DNA of 26,737 nucleotides from Marinosulfonomonas sp. (GTDB lineage: Bacteria > Pseudomonadota > Alphaproteobacteria > Rhodobacterales > Rhodobacteraceae). Every line of letters begins with the position of its first letter. The first letter of the stretch is position 1. A program made the translations under genes and the position numbers. This document shows positions 1 to 8,693 of the stretch, piece by piece. The notes below the pieces were generated by a model. The model had not been told where the DNA came from. It did no database searches and saw only the letters and a program-made list of their open reading frames with translations. The stretch is taken from assembly GCA_026989405.1 (NCBI GenBank), contig JALSJL010000037.1, forward strand, positions 1 through 26,737, given 5' to 3'.

Positions 1-1065
<1,065 letters not shown>

Positions 1066-1099
1066 GGCCCTTTTGCCTCGTCCTTGTAGGGCCAGACCG

Positions 1100-1119
1100 G
1101 CCCGGTTTGAGTTCCGGGC
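1100..1119 (-). promoter_or_regulatory. Hairpin in the tuf leader / after the lipoprotein gene
   Basis: On the minus strand a perfect 6-bp stem (GCCCGG / CCGGGC) with an 8-base loop lies 35 bases upstream of the tuf start. No U-run follows, so it is not a convincing intrinsic terminator for the lipoprotein gene. It could be a leader structure of the tuf mRNA. The stem is seen in the sequence; the role is inference. Confidence 0.25.
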
Positions 1120-1153
1120 GGTCGTTAATGTGTCAGCAAGGAAAAATCAAGCG

Positions 1154-1738
1154 TCAGTTGTCGTCCGGTGAACCGGAATCCGCCTCTTGTGGCCGGGGCG
1201 GCAGCCCGACCCATTCGGGGTTTTCAAGTATCCAGTCCTGAATGGCCTTGGCGACATTGTCGGCCAGCAGTTTCATTTGCTGTTTGCGGCTCATGGTCAG
1301 GCCGGTCCCGACCAGGGATTTCCCGGAGACGCCTTCAAAGACCGTGATCGCCTTTTCCTCTTCGTTCACCCGTTTCTGCGTGGCGTCGTCCCACATGTTC
1401 ACGGTGACAACCATGAAGGATTTCGGCGTGAACACGATCGGAATTCCGGCGCGTCCGAGGGCGTATCCGTCAAGCTTCACCCCGAGATGGTAGAACTTGT
1501 CGCCCTCATACTGCCCGAACCGCCTTTCGATGGCCTCGGTCAGCGCTTCTTTCCATTCTTCGTCCGTGGCCTTGCGCGAAAACGGGCCGATCTGGGGCTC
1601 GTTCACGACGACGATGTTGTGACCAAGGCGAAAATTCCCCATGTCTGCGGGGGGTTCGTCCGGGTCGGCAGGCACGCCGCATGCCGCCAGAAAGGCAAGA
1701 AATGCCCACGAGACCAGAATTCTTGTTGCTTTGCTCAC
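1154..1738 (-). CDS. Uncharacterised lipoprotein, 194 aa
   Basis: The N-terminus is a lipoprotein signal peptide: a short basic n-region, a hydrophobic stretch (ILVSWAFLAFLAAC) and a lipobox LAAC with the acylated cysteine at residue 20. The mature protein would be anchored in a membrane and face the periplasm. The start codon is GTG (1736-1738), preceded by a G-rich stretch (GGGGGG) on the coding strand. The mature part is mixed alpha/beta with an acidic, Pro/Ser-rich tail and no enzymatic motif I recognise. It resembles small conserved lipoproteins of Rhodobacterales with no assigned function. It lies between hutG-like (50 bp upstream) and tuf (88 bp downstream), so the three may share a transcript. 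No function is assigned. Confidence 0.8.
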   Translation of the reverse strand: MSKATRILVSWAFLAFLAACGVPADPDEPPADMGNFRLGHNIVVVNEPQIGPFSRKATDEEWKEALTEAIERRFGQYEGDKFYHLGVKLDGYALGRAGIPIVFTPKSFMVVTVNMWDDATQKRVNEEEKAITVFEGVSGKSLVGTGLTMSRKQQMKLLADNVAKAIQDWILENPEWVGLPPRPQEADSGSPDDN

Positions 1739-1788
1739 GTCAACCCCCCGACCGGATGCGGTATCTGACCCCGTTTATGGACACAACG

Positions 1789-2646
1789 CTACTCGGCGGC
1801 AAGTTGAACATCGCCCTTTGAATGCATCGTGATCTCGGCAATGACCTGAGTGATGAGCGCCCGGAATTCCGCGAAATTCCGGTTGGGCCGGATGGCCTGC
1901 TCATCCATATAGAGCGATCGGTCGATCTCGACCTGAATGACATGCTGGCCGCGCGACGGGCGGCCGTAGTGCTGGGCGGTAAAGGCGCCGGCAAACGGGG
2001 AATTGCGCGCAACCCTGAGGCCCGCACGCGAAAACGCGCTTTCGACCACGGCCATGAGTTCGGCCCCGGCCGCCGCGCCGAACCGGTCGCCAAGAACGAC
2101 GTCGGGGCGATCACCGTCCTTGTTGCAGGCCTCGATTGCCTCATGCGGCATCGAGTGACAGTCGATCAGAACCGCCTGGCCGAACATGTTGCAGCTTTCC
2201 TCGAGAAGCTGCGTCAGTTTTTCGTGATACGGATGCCATATGCCGTCGATGCGCCGCTCTGCTTCGCGCAACGATATCTTGCCCGAATAGATGTTGCGCC
2301 CGTTTGCAACCACACGCGGGACAACCCCCAGCCCGGAAGAGATTCGCGGATTGTTCATGGACCGGGTGATGCCGGCAATCAGGGCAGGATCGAGTTCTTC
2401 GCTCGACCGGTTCAGGTCCAGATAGGCGCGCGGCGCAACGGCAGCCAGCAGAGGCGCCCCAAATCGCGGCGCGGCGGCGAACAGCTGGTCAACGAATGCG
2501 TCCTCGGAGCTTCGGATGGCCTGCCGGTCAAGAACCGTCTGCGACAGGAACTCGGGCGCGTAATGGCATCCACTGTGCGGTGACGCGAAAATCAGGCTTG
2601 ATTTGCGCTCTTCCGGCAAGATCAGTTGATAGGCGTCGCTGGACAT
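1789..2646 (-). CDS. N-formylglutamate amidohydrolase family protein (HutG-like)
   Basis: Members hydrolyse N-formyl-L-glutamate to formate and glutamate, the last step of one histidine degradation route; some relatives act on other N-acyl amino acids. Visible family motifs are SPHSG (residues 22-26), RAYLDLNR (73-80) and DCHSMP (162-167), where the His and Asp residues are likely metal ligands, and the C-terminal QVEIDRSLYM. The length of 285 aa is normal. I chose the ATG at 2644-2646 because AGGAGC lies 5 bases before it; the open frame extends 15 codons further upstream but without a ribosome binding site. No other hut gene is nearby, so membership of a histidine pathway cannot be inferred from context and the true substrate is open. 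It is transcribed away from the tRNA-Val/rpmJ unit. Confidence 0.85.
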   Translation of the reverse strand: MSSDAYQLILPEERKSSLIFASPHSGCHYAPEFLSQTVLDRQAIRSSEDAFVDQLFAAAPRFGAPLLAAVAPRAYLDLNRSSEELDPALIAGITRSMNNPRISSGLGVVPRVVANGRNIYSGKISLREAERRIDGIWHPYHEKLTQLLEESCNMFGQAVLIDCHSMPHEAIEACNKDGDRPDVVLGDRFGAAAGAELMAVVESAFSRAGLRVARNSPFAGAFTAQHYGRPSRGQHVIQVEIDRSLYMDEQAIRPNRNFAEFRALITQVIAEITMHSKGDVQLAAE

Positions 2647-2667
2647 CGCTGCTCCTGTTCCCGGTTC

Positions 2668-2695
2668 AATATAGACGCAAAAACAACGCAACCAA
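2668..2695 (-). promoter_or_regulatory. Candidate sigma-70 promoter for the hutG-like gene
   Basis: On the minus strand, TTGGTT (2690-2695) and TATATT (2668-2673) are separated by 16 bases and point toward the start at 2646. The -10 is good and the -35 is weak. The leader would be only about 15 bases long, just enough for the ribosome binding site. Confidence 0.35.
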
Positions 2696-2701
2696 AACCC
2701 C

Positions 2702-2730
2702 TTGAAAGCTGCGGCGACTCCTTTTATAGA
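2702..2730 (+). promoter_or_regulatory. Strong sigma-70 promoter upstream of tRNA-Val and rpmJ
   Basis: TTGAAA (2702-2707) and TATAGA (2725-2730) are separated by exactly 17 bases, followed by a GC-rich discriminator (CCAGCGG). This arrangement is typical of stable-RNA promoters that respond to growth rate. The transcript would start near 2737 and carry about 70 bases of leader before the tRNA. Boxes are seen; activity is inferred. Confidence 0.65.
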
Positions 2731-2809
2731 CCAGCGGACCGGCGCGGGGTTTTCCGCGTCGTGTTCGTTTTCACGTTTTCGGGGCCTTGCGCGCCGCCAA
2801 CGCCAGAAC

Positions 2810-2884
<75 letters not shown>

Positions 2885-2947
2885 TGGCCCGGACCGGGGC
2901 CGGCAAGATTAACGGGCGCCTGGCGCCGCATGATTGAGGAGAGGACC

Positions 2948-3073
2948 ATGAAGGTCAGAAACTCGCTCCGTTCGCTGAAGAACCGGCACCGTGACTGCCG
3001 GGTCGTGCGTCGCAAGGGCCGCGTCTACGTCATCAACAAGACGCAGCGCCGTTTCAAGGCGCGCCAGGGCTGA
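2948..3073 (+). CDS. rpmJ: 50S ribosomal protein L36
   Basis: This very basic 41-residue protein begins MKVRNSLRSLKNRHRDC and ends KTQRRFKARQG, the alphaproteobacterial form of ribosomal protein L36. L36 binds 23S rRNA in the large subunit. This is the zinc-free type: the CxxC...C...H ribbon is absent and only one cysteine (Cys17) is present. GGAGAGG stands just before the ATG. The longer open frame upstream is rejected because it would start inside the tRNA 3' end. An intrinsic terminator follows 25 bases after the stop. In many alphaproteobacteria this gene is a stand-alone unit rather than part of the spc operon, as here. Confidence 0.95.
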   Translation: MKVRNSLRSLKNRHRDCRVVRRKGRVYVINKTQRRFKARQG

Positions 3074-3097
3074 ACCCGACCGGAATTCGGATTGCCG

Positions 3098-3125
3098 AAA
3101 GGGCCGCCTGTCGGGGCGGCCTTTT
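3098..3125 (+). terminator. Intrinsic terminator after rpmJ
   Basis: A perfect 7-bp GC stem, GGCCGCC (3102-3108) with GGCGGCC (3115-3121), is preceded by A-rich and followed by T-rich sequence (TTTT, 3122-3125). The A/T flanks let the hairpin work on both strands, so it could also end the convergent caspase-like gene's antisense read-through from the right. Confidence 0.85.
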
Positions 3126-3151
3126 CGCGTTTGCGCAGGGTTTCCTGCGCG

Positions 3152-4792
3152 CTACTTCGCGGCCAGAAGCCGGACGATGGTGGCCTGCGTCATGTAGCCC
3201 GTCACCGGCAGTTGCGCCGCCCGCTGAAACCGGCGGATGGCCTTGCGGGTATCGTCATCGAACTTGCCGTCGATCTTGCCCGGCTTCAGACCAAGCCCCG
3301 TCAACTGCCGCTCGACCAGCAGCCGGGTGATCGGGTTGGACAGGATCTTGCGCTCTTCGGCCCTGGCCGCGGCAATTTCGGCGCCGTTGTCATCCAGGGC
3401 TCTCAAGGCGTCCAGACGCGCCCGGGCACTGGGCGCAAAGACACCATCGGGGTAGTCTTTCAGGAAGTCGCGATAGCCGGCAACCGTGTCAGCCTGCACC
3501 GCCCGATCCCAGGCGTTGCCTTCGGCAATTTCCGCCGTCCGGCGGCGTTCCTCGTCATAGACCTGCAGACGGTCGCGCGCGATGTCCGCATACAGCCCGT
3601 CGGGATAGCGCTTGAGGTAGGCCCGAAGCCCGTCTTCGCCACCGTTGCCTGCGACATCGCGCCAGAAAGCCGCGTCGCGCCGTTCCTCTTCTTCACGACG
3701 GATTCGCGCCTGTTCCTCCAGTTCACGGGCGCGGACTTCGGCCGCGGCCTGCAGGGATGCAACCTGGTCGCGATCAAGGTAGCCCGTCTCGTCAAAGCCG
3801 CTGTCGCGCTGCCAGGCCCGCACCGCCTTGCGCGTGCCGGGGCCGAAAATTCCGTCAATTCCGCGCGGATCATACCCGAGAAGCGAAAGGTTGCGCTGCA
3901 GTTCCCGCCGCCCGTCGCGCCCCAGGCGCAGGGCCGCTTCGGTCTCGCGAGCGATGTCCTCGGGGGTCTTTTCAAGCTGATCAAGCAGTTCGCGCGCCCG
4001 ATCCGCATGCACGCCCTGCGGAAACCTGTCGAGATAGGCCTGCACCGCCTTCACATCGGCGCCGGACACCGCGTTTTGCCAAAGCAGGTCTTCCAGTCCG
4101 GCGGCCTGCTCTGGCGTGTCGGTTGGCGCGGTTGCCGGGATGAACGGCACCCTGTGCGAAACGAAGCCGAACGCGTCAACACCGACCGGTGCAGATGCCG
4201 CCGCCGCGCCGGTGCTGGTGCCGGGAACCAGCAATTGGCGCAAGACAGCCACCAGATCGCCAGTGCCGCCGGAATACACGCTCACCCCCTGCGGGATGTC
4301 CGACGGCACATAGCCGTAGGTCACGCCCGGCCCGATGCCGCCGGGGTTCTGCCCGCCGGCAACCATCAGAACGGCCGAGCCGGACTTGTCGCCAAGCAGA
4401 TCGGTCAGCACGCCAACAGGCAGGCCGAACCGGCCAACGGCAAGCGCATCCAGCCGGTGCGCGTCCGTGGTCAGAAGATAGCTTTCGCGCCCCGTGGACA
4501 CCACATGACCTGCCAGAAAGACAATCACCTGGTCGGCCTCGGACAGCTCGAGACGAATGCCACGCGCGACTTTCTCGATCGCCCCGGAATTCAGGTTCCG
4601 CACGGTGCGAACCTCGAACCCGGCGGCCTGCAGGTCAGACCCGACGCGCGTCGCATCGAAGGCGTCGAGCGCGTCATTGTAGGGCCGGTAGTCGCGGTTG
4701 GCGATGATCAGGGCCAGTTTTTCCGCCGCCCAGAGCGGGCCGGAAACCAGCAGGGCCAGAATGGCGGGGCCGGCGATGCGCCAGATACTCAT
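3152..4792 (-). CDS. Secreted caspase-like protein with two peptidoglycan-binding domains; catalytic Cys missing
   Basis: This is a 546-aa exported protein. Residues 1-22 form a Sec signal peptide (cleavage near LWA-AEK). Residues 24-185 resemble a caspase/metacaspase p20-like domain: LALIIANRDY opens it and AGH carries the His96 that matches the catalytic histidine. The catalytic cysteine motif, normally D-A-C-R-x-N-P, reads VAGGQNP here, with Gly146 in place of Cys. Three short helical repeats of the type yL-x-yP-G-A-x-A (about 250-270, 389-410, 438-461) surround two peptidoglycan-binding type 1 domains (about 296-348 and 487-543, e.g. GYDPRGIDGIFGPGTRKAV and LGLKPGKIDGKFDDDTRKAI). A charged segment (355-375) is probably coiled coil. 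The start is the ATG at 4790-4792 with GGAG six bases upstream, not the TTG four codons earlier. Likely a periplasmic, wall-bound, proteolytically dead scaffold or sensor; that role is inference. Confidence 0.85.
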   Translation of the reverse strand: MSIWRIAGPAILALLVSGPLWAAEKLALIIANRDYRPYNDALDAFDATRVGSDLQAAGFEVRTVRNLNSGAIEKVARGIRLELSEADQVIVFLAGHVVSTGRESYLLTTDAHRLDALAVGRFGLPVGVLTDLLGDKSGSAVLMVAGGQNPGGIGPGVTYGYVPSDIPQGVSVYSGGTGDLVAVLRQLLVPGTSTGAAAASAPVGVDAFGFVSHRVPFIPATAPTDTPEQAAGLEDLLWQNAVSGADVKAVQAYLDRFPQGVHADRARELLDQLEKTPEDIARETEAALRLGRDGRRELQRNLSLLGYDPRGIDGIFGPGTRKAVRAWQRDSGFDETGYLDRDQVASLQAAAEVRARELEEQARIRREEEERRDAAFWRDVAGNGGEDGLRAYLKRYPDGLYADIARDRLQVYDEERRRTAEIAEGNAWDRAVQADTVAGYRDFLKDYPDGVFAPSARARLDALRALDDNGAEIAAARAEERKILSNPITRLLVERQLTGLGLKPGKIDGKFDDDTRKAIRRFQRAAQLPVTGYMTQATIVRLLAAK

Positions 4793-4891
4793 GTTCGTCT
4801 CCAACTGTCATCCACGGCAGACAGGGCCGCGGCCCCATGATCCCGTCTGTCGGGCCGTGGGGCAAGCCCGCGATCTGTCGGGCCGGGTTTG

Positions 4892-4908
4892 GGCGGGTTT
4901 CCCCCGCC
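4892..4908 (-). terminator. Possible terminator hairpin after the PaaK-like gene
   Basis: A 6-bp GC stem (GGCGGG / CCCGCC, 5-base loop) lies 18 bases past the stop codon of the last gene of the ABC/CoA-ligase unit. There is no U-run, so it may be a 3'-end stabiliser or a Rho-dependent end rather than a true intrinsic terminator. Confidence 0.3.
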
Positions 4909-4925
4909 GTGGCGGTCGGGCCGGG

Positions 4926-6146
4926 TCAGTCGTAGCTGCGCTGATCGTCGATCACCAACCCGTCGTTGGGCAGGCTGCCCGGCGCCGCAATTTTCACCCG
5001 GCCGCGCAGTTTCAGGATGTCGCGCACGCTTTGCTCGAAGGTTTCGGCATTGCCGGCGCGGGCCTCGATCCGGACGGTCATCACGTCGGTTTCGCCCTCG
5101 CGGGTGGCGATGACGCGGGCGCGCAGGATTTCGTCGTGGCGCGCGACCAGCTCGGCCACCTGTTCGGGGCGCACGAACATGCCCTTGATCTTGGTGGTCT
5201 GGTCTGCCCGCCCCATCCAGCCCTTGATGCGCATGTTGGTGCGTCCGCAGGGGCTTTGGCCCGGCAGCACCGCCGAGAGATCGCCAGTGGCGAACCGGAT
5301 CAGCGGGTAGTCGGGGTTGAGCGTGGTCACCACGACCTCGCCCACCTCGCCCTCGGGCACCGGATCGCCGGTGCCGGGGCGCACGATCTCGACGATCACG
5401 CCCTCATCGACGATCATGCCGTCCATCGCCTCGCTTTCGTAGGCGATGTTGCCGAGATCGGCGGTGGCGTAGCACTGCAGGCAGGCGATGCCACGGTCGG
5501 CATATTCCTGGCGCAGGGACGGAAACAGCGCGCCGCCGCCGACACCGGCCCGGGTGATGTTCAGTTTCAGGCCAAGCTCATCCGCCTTGTCGAGAATGAT
5601 CTTCAGATAGTCGGGCGTGCCGGCCCAGGCCGTGACACCCAGATGCGCCGCGGCCCGAACCTGCAATTCGGTCTGGCCCGTGCCGGCCGGGACCACCGCA
5701 ACCCCCAGCGCACGGGCCGCACTTTCAAACATCATGCCGGCGGGCGTGAGGTGATAGGCAAAGCAGTTCTGCACGATATCGCCCTTTCGCACGCCACAGG
5801 CATGCAGGAAACGGCCCAGCCGCCACCAGTCGCCGTTCAGGCGGCCCGGCTCATGGATCGGGCCTGGCGACTGGAACAGGTGGTCGAAGTCTTCCGGCGC
5901 AACGGTTGTAAACCCGCCAAAAGGCGGGATTTCCTGCTGCGCCTGGATCAGCGCCGATTTGCGCAAGACCGGAAGCGCGGCCAGCGCCTCGGGTCCGGTG
6001 ATCGCGGCCGGGTCGACGCCGGCCAGGGTTTCGGCGTAGCCGGGCAATGCCCTGGCGCGGGCAATCTGCCCGGGAAGGGCGCGCGCCAGATCGGCCGCGC
6101 GCTGGTCGGCCGAGCGGGTTTCAAGCGCATCAAAATGGTCTGCCAT
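4926..6146 (-). CDS. PaaK-like adenylate-forming (phenylacetate-CoA ligase family) protein with K-to-L change at the C-terminal motif
   Basis: Family members activate aryl or acyl acids to CoA thioesters through an acyl-AMP. The 406 residues show the family body: QCYATADLG (225-232), the hinge region RFATGDLSAV (284-293) and GRADQTTKIKGMFV (312-325). Two catalytic regions are unusual. The P-loop, TSGTTGxP in most ligases, reads QSPGPIHEP (92-100). The C-terminal motif, where the adenylation lysine is expected after Asn-Asp-Gly, reads LPNDGLVIDD with Leu397. The start is the ATG at 6144-6146 with AGAGGA before it; the longer frame overlaps the upstream gene. It is the last gene of the ABC-transporter unit, 50 bp after the CDGSH/FMN fusion gene. 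It may be a ligase of unknown acid, or a protein unable to adenylate. Confidence 0.85.
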   Translation of the reverse strand: MADHFDALETRSADQRAADLARALPGQIARARALPGYAETLAGVDPAAITGPEALAALPVLRKSALIQAQQEIPPFGGFTTVAPEDFDHLFQSPGPIHEPGRLNGDWWRLGRFLHACGVRKGDIVQNCFAYHLTPAGMMFESAARALGVAVVPAGTGQTELQVRAAAHLGVTAWAGTPDYLKIILDKADELGLKLNITRAGVGGGALFPSLRQEYADRGIACLQCYATADLGNIAYESEAMDGMIVDEGVIVEIVRPGTGDPVPEGEVGEVVVTTLNPDYPLIRFATGDLSAVLPGQSPCGRTNMRIKGWMGRADQTTKIKGMFVRPEQVAELVARHDEILRARVIATREGETDVMTVRIEARAGNAETFEQSVRDILKLRGRVKIAAPGSLPNDGLVIDDQRSYD

Positions 6147-6196
6147 GTCATCCTCTTGCTGGTTTGTCTGGTGGCCCGCCGGCCGCGCCGGCCCGG

Positions 6197-7726
6197 TCAG
6201 TTTCCGACCCCGCCGAAGCGCACGCCGGAAAGCGCCGCCATGTCCTGTTTCCATGTCGTGAGATCATCCCTGTCGAACCCCGACAGCGCATCGTGCCCGC
6301 AGGCCCGTGCCATCACCTGCATCAAATGCACCGAGGCGTCGAAGAACCGGGCCAGCCTTTGCGCGCCCAGTTCGACATCCACCCGGGCGCGCAGCGCGGG
6401 CTTCTGGGTGGCGATGCCCGAGGGGCAGTTGTCGGTATGACAGATGCGCGCCGCGATGCAGCCGACGGCCTGAATGGCCGAGTTGGACAGCGCAATGCCA
6501 TCCGCCCCAAGCGCCAGCGCCTTGATGAAGTCTTCGGGCAGGCGCAGGCCGCCGGTGATGATCAGCGTCACCTCGTCGCCGGCCCGGTTTGTCAGGTGCC
6601 GGCGCGCGCGTGCCAGCGCCGGGATCGTGGGCACGCTGATATGGTCGCGAAACAGCAACGGCGCCGCCCCCGTGCCGCCGCCGCGGCCGTCGAGAATGAT
6701 GTAGTCGGCCCCCGCCTCGAGCGCGAAATCGATGTCATCCTCGATGTGGTTGGCCGACAGCTTGAACCCGATCGGTATGCCGCCCGAGCGCTCGCGGACC
6801 TCATCGGAGAACTTGCGAAACTCGGCGACGCTGCGGAGCGTATCGAAGGTCGGGGGCGAAATGGCGTCCTGCCCCGGTTCGAGCCCGCGAATTTCGGCAA
6901 TCTGTTCGGTGACTTTCGACGCGGGAAGGTGGCCGCCCGTGCCGGTCTTGGCCGCCTGCCCGCCCTTGAAGTGAAACGCCTGGATGTCTTCTGCCAGGGC
7001 AATGTTCCACCCGAACCTGGCGCTGCCGAGCTCGTAGAGATAGCGGCTGTTGGCGGCGCGTTCCTCGGGCAATGAACCGCCTTCGCCCGAACAGATCCCG
7101 GTGCCGGCCTTTTGCGCCCCGCGGGCAAGCGCCAGCTTCGCCTCGAACGACAAGGCGCCAAAGCTCATGTCGGACACAAGCAACGGGATATCCAGTTGCA
7201 GCGGGCGGCGCGCGCGCGGGCCGACCAGCAGACCGGTGGCCACCGGCGCGTCCTCCATCAGCGGTTTGCGGGCCATCTGGGCCGGCAGAAGCTGGAGATC
7301 ATCCCACTGCGGCAAATCCTTGCGTGGCACCCCCATGGCGCCCATTTCGCCATGCGGGCCAAGCTTGCTCAGCCCGTCGCGGGCCAGGGCATGGATACGC
7401 ACCACGGTCGGCTCTTCCGGCGTGGGTTGCGGCTCGGGCGGGCCATCGCGCGCGATGTCGGGGACAGGGTCGCCGACCCTGGCCGCGCCAAGCCCTGCGT
7501 GGGTGCCATCGCAAAAGGGCGCATCGCCGGTCGCCTTGCACTGGCACAAGAACACCGTTTCGGTCTTTTCAGCCGTGAACTGCAACGGGGTGATGTCGGT
7601 TGATCTGTGCGAGCCATCGCAAAAGGGTTGAGACCCGGACAGGCCGCAGCGGCACCAGAAATAGGTTTCGCCAGCCTTGACTTCGACATCGGCCGGAGAA
7701 AGGGCGGCGATTGTCGGTCTGGCCAT
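6197..7726 (-). CDS. Fusion of two CDGSH iron-sulfur domains with a glutamate-synthase-like FMN/Fe-S domain
   Basis: This is a 509-aa cytoplasmic redox protein. The N-terminus has two CDGSH motifs (C-x-C-x2-S/T-x3-P-x-C-D-G-x-H): Cys25, Cys27, Cys36, His40 and Cys61, Cys63, Cys72, His76. Each would hold a [2Fe-2S] cluster with three Cys and one His. Residues from about 125 onward match the FMN-binding synthase domain of glutamate synthase: SDMSFGALS (185-193), GEGG (214-217), KTGTGGHLP (260-268), ILDGRGGGTGAAP (344-356) and TGGLRLPEDF (391-400). The segment GCIAARICHTDNCPSG (422-437) keeps the three cysteines (423, 429, 434) that bind [3Fe-4S] in GltB. The GltB glutaminase domain is absent, so it is not a glutaminase-driven glutamate synthase. 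It lies 41 bp after livF and 50 bp before the PaaK-like gene. Substrate is unknown. Confidence 0.88.
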   Translation of the reverse strand: MARPTIAALSPADVEVKAGETYFWCRCGLSGSQPFCDGSHRSTDITPLQFTAEKTETVFLCQCKATGDAPFCDGTHAGLGAARVGDPVPDIARDGPPEPQPTPEEPTVVRIHALARDGLSKLGPHGEMGAMGVPRKDLPQWDDLQLLPAQMARKPLMEDAPVATGLLVGPRARRPLQLDIPLLVSDMSFGALSFEAKLALARGAQKAGTGICSGEGGSLPEERAANSRYLYELGSARFGWNIALAEDIQAFHFKGGQAAKTGTGGHLPASKVTEQIAEIRGLEPGQDAISPPTFDTLRSVAEFRKFSDEVRERSGGIPIGFKLSANHIEDDIDFALEAGADYIILDGRGGGTGAAPLLFRDHISVPTIPALARARRHLTNRAGDEVTLIITGGLRLPEDFIKALALGADGIALSNSAIQAVGCIAARICHTDNCPSGIATQKPALRARVDVELGAQRLARFFDASVHLMQVMARACGHDALSGFDRDDLTTWKQDMAALSGVRFGGVGN

Positions 7727-7767
7727 TTTTCTGTCCCCGTGTTGTGTCGATCGTTGCGCGTGCCGCC

Positions 7768-8604
7768 TCAGGCCAGCCAGCGTTTTCGCCGGCGATACGA
7801 CCGCACGTCGCGGAAGGACTTGCGGCCTTCTTCGCTGATGCCGAGGTAGAATTCCTTCACGTCGGGGTTTTCGCGCAGCTCGGCGGCCGGGCCGTCCATG
7901 ACCACGCGTCCCGATTCGAGGATGTATCCGTAATGGGCATATTTCAGCGCCACATTGGTGTTCTGTTCGGCCAGCAGGAACGACACGCCTTCCTGCTCGT
8001 TCAGGTTCTTCACGATGGTGAAGATTTCCTCGACCAGCTGCGGGGCCAGCCCCATGCTCGGCTCATCCAGCAAGATCGCCTCGGGCCGGCTCATCAGGGC
8101 GCGGCCGATTGCGACCATCTGCTGCTCGCCGCCTGAAACATAGCCGGCCAGGGAACGCCGACGCTCTTTCAGGCGTGGAAAATAGGTATAGACCTTGTCG
8201 AGATCACCCTGGATCGCGCGGGCGCCGTCGCGCCGGGTGAAGGCGCCGGTCAGCAGGTTTTCCTCAACCGAAAGGTGCCCGAAACAATGGCGCCCTTCCA
8301 TGACCTGAATAACGCCGCGACGCACCAGTTCGGCGGGGTTGAGATCAGTCACCGGCTTGCCATGATGCAGGATCGCACCCTTTGTCACCTCTCCACGCTC
8401 TGATTTCAACAGGTTCGAAATCGCTTTCAGCGTGGTGGTCTTGCCGGCCCCGTTGCCGCCAAGCAAGGCCGTGATCCCGCCCTTGGGAACGCTCAGCGAC
8501 ACGCCCTTGAGCACCAGAATGACGTGGTTGTAGATCACCTCGATGTTGTTGACCTCAAGAATATCTTCGGTCTGCGGCTCGGTATGCTGGGTGTTGACGC
8601 TCAT
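7768..8604 (-). CDS. livF: ABC transporter ATP-binding protein, LivF type
   Basis: This is one of two ATPase subunits of a hydrophobic/branched amino-acid-type importer and powers transport at the inner membrane. Visible motifs are Walker A GGNGAGKT (49-56), the Q-loop region ending in VMEGRHCF, signature VSGGEQQ (156-162) and Walker B AILLDEP followed by SMGLAP. The GRHCFGHLSVEENL stretch is typical of the LivF branch. The C-terminus ends in a basic tail (SYRRRKRWLA). The start is ATG 8602-8604, giving 278 aa; a longer frame would run back into the binding-protein gene. The gene is separated from the binding-protein gene by 95 bp holding two strong hairpins. The Liv name reflects family; the cargo need not be leucine. 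Confidence 0.92.
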   Translation of the reverse strand: MSVNTQHTEPQTEDILEVNNIEVIYNHVILVLKGVSLSVPKGGITALLGGNGAGKTTTLKAISNLLKSERGEVTKGAILHHGKPVTDLNPAELVRRGVIQVMEGRHCFGHLSVEENLLTGAFTRRDGARAIQGDLDKVYTYFPRLKERRRSLAGYVSGGEQQMVAIGRALMSRPEAILLDEPSMGLAPQLVEEIFTIVKNLNEQEGVSFLLAEQNTNVALKYAHYGYILESGRVVMDGPAAELRENPDVKEFYLGISEEGRKSFRDVRSYRRRKRWLA

Positions 8605-8632
8605 GGTGTCATCCGTCTCGTGCGGGTGGGGT

Positions 8633-8655
8633 GGGCCGGCCATTGGGGCCGGCCC
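8633..8655 (-). promoter_or_regulatory. Intercistronic hairpin 2, upstream of livF
   Basis: A perfect 9-bp GC-only stem (GGGCCGGCC / GGCCGGCCC) closes a 5-base loop 29 bases before the livF start. It lies 10 bases from a second, even longer hairpin. No U-run follows. It probably limits read-through or blocks 3' exonucleases. Confidence 0.6.
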
Positions 8656-8665
8656 GGTTTCCGGT

Positions 8666-8693
8666 TCCGGGCGCGCCGGTTCACGCGCCCGGA
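8666..8693 (-). promoter_or_regulatory. Intercistronic hairpin 1, just after the binding-protein gene
   Basis: A perfect 10-bp stem (TCCGGGCGCG / CGCGCCCGGA) with an 8-base loop begins 6 bases after the TAG stop of the binding-protein gene on the minus strand. Such structures protect binding-protein mRNA from 3' decay and lower expression of genes further down in other ABC operons. The stem is seen; the role is inferred. Confidence 0.65.

Noticed and set aside
4793..4804. TTG start four codons upstream for the caspase-like gene
   Set aside because: GGAG is spaced correctly for the ATG at 4790-4792 and overlaps the codons after the TTG.
3092..4840. 582-codon plus-strand open frame opposite the caspase-like gene
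   Set aside because: GC-rich codon bias leaves the opposite strand free of stops. The minus-strand frame has a signal peptide and clear domains; the plus frame is low-complexity.
4805..4925. Possible small RNA or attenuator between the caspase-like and PaaK-like genes
   Set aside because: The stretch is rich in GGCC/CCGG words that make many weak pairings. Only one short hairpin stands out and there is no promoter-like pair.
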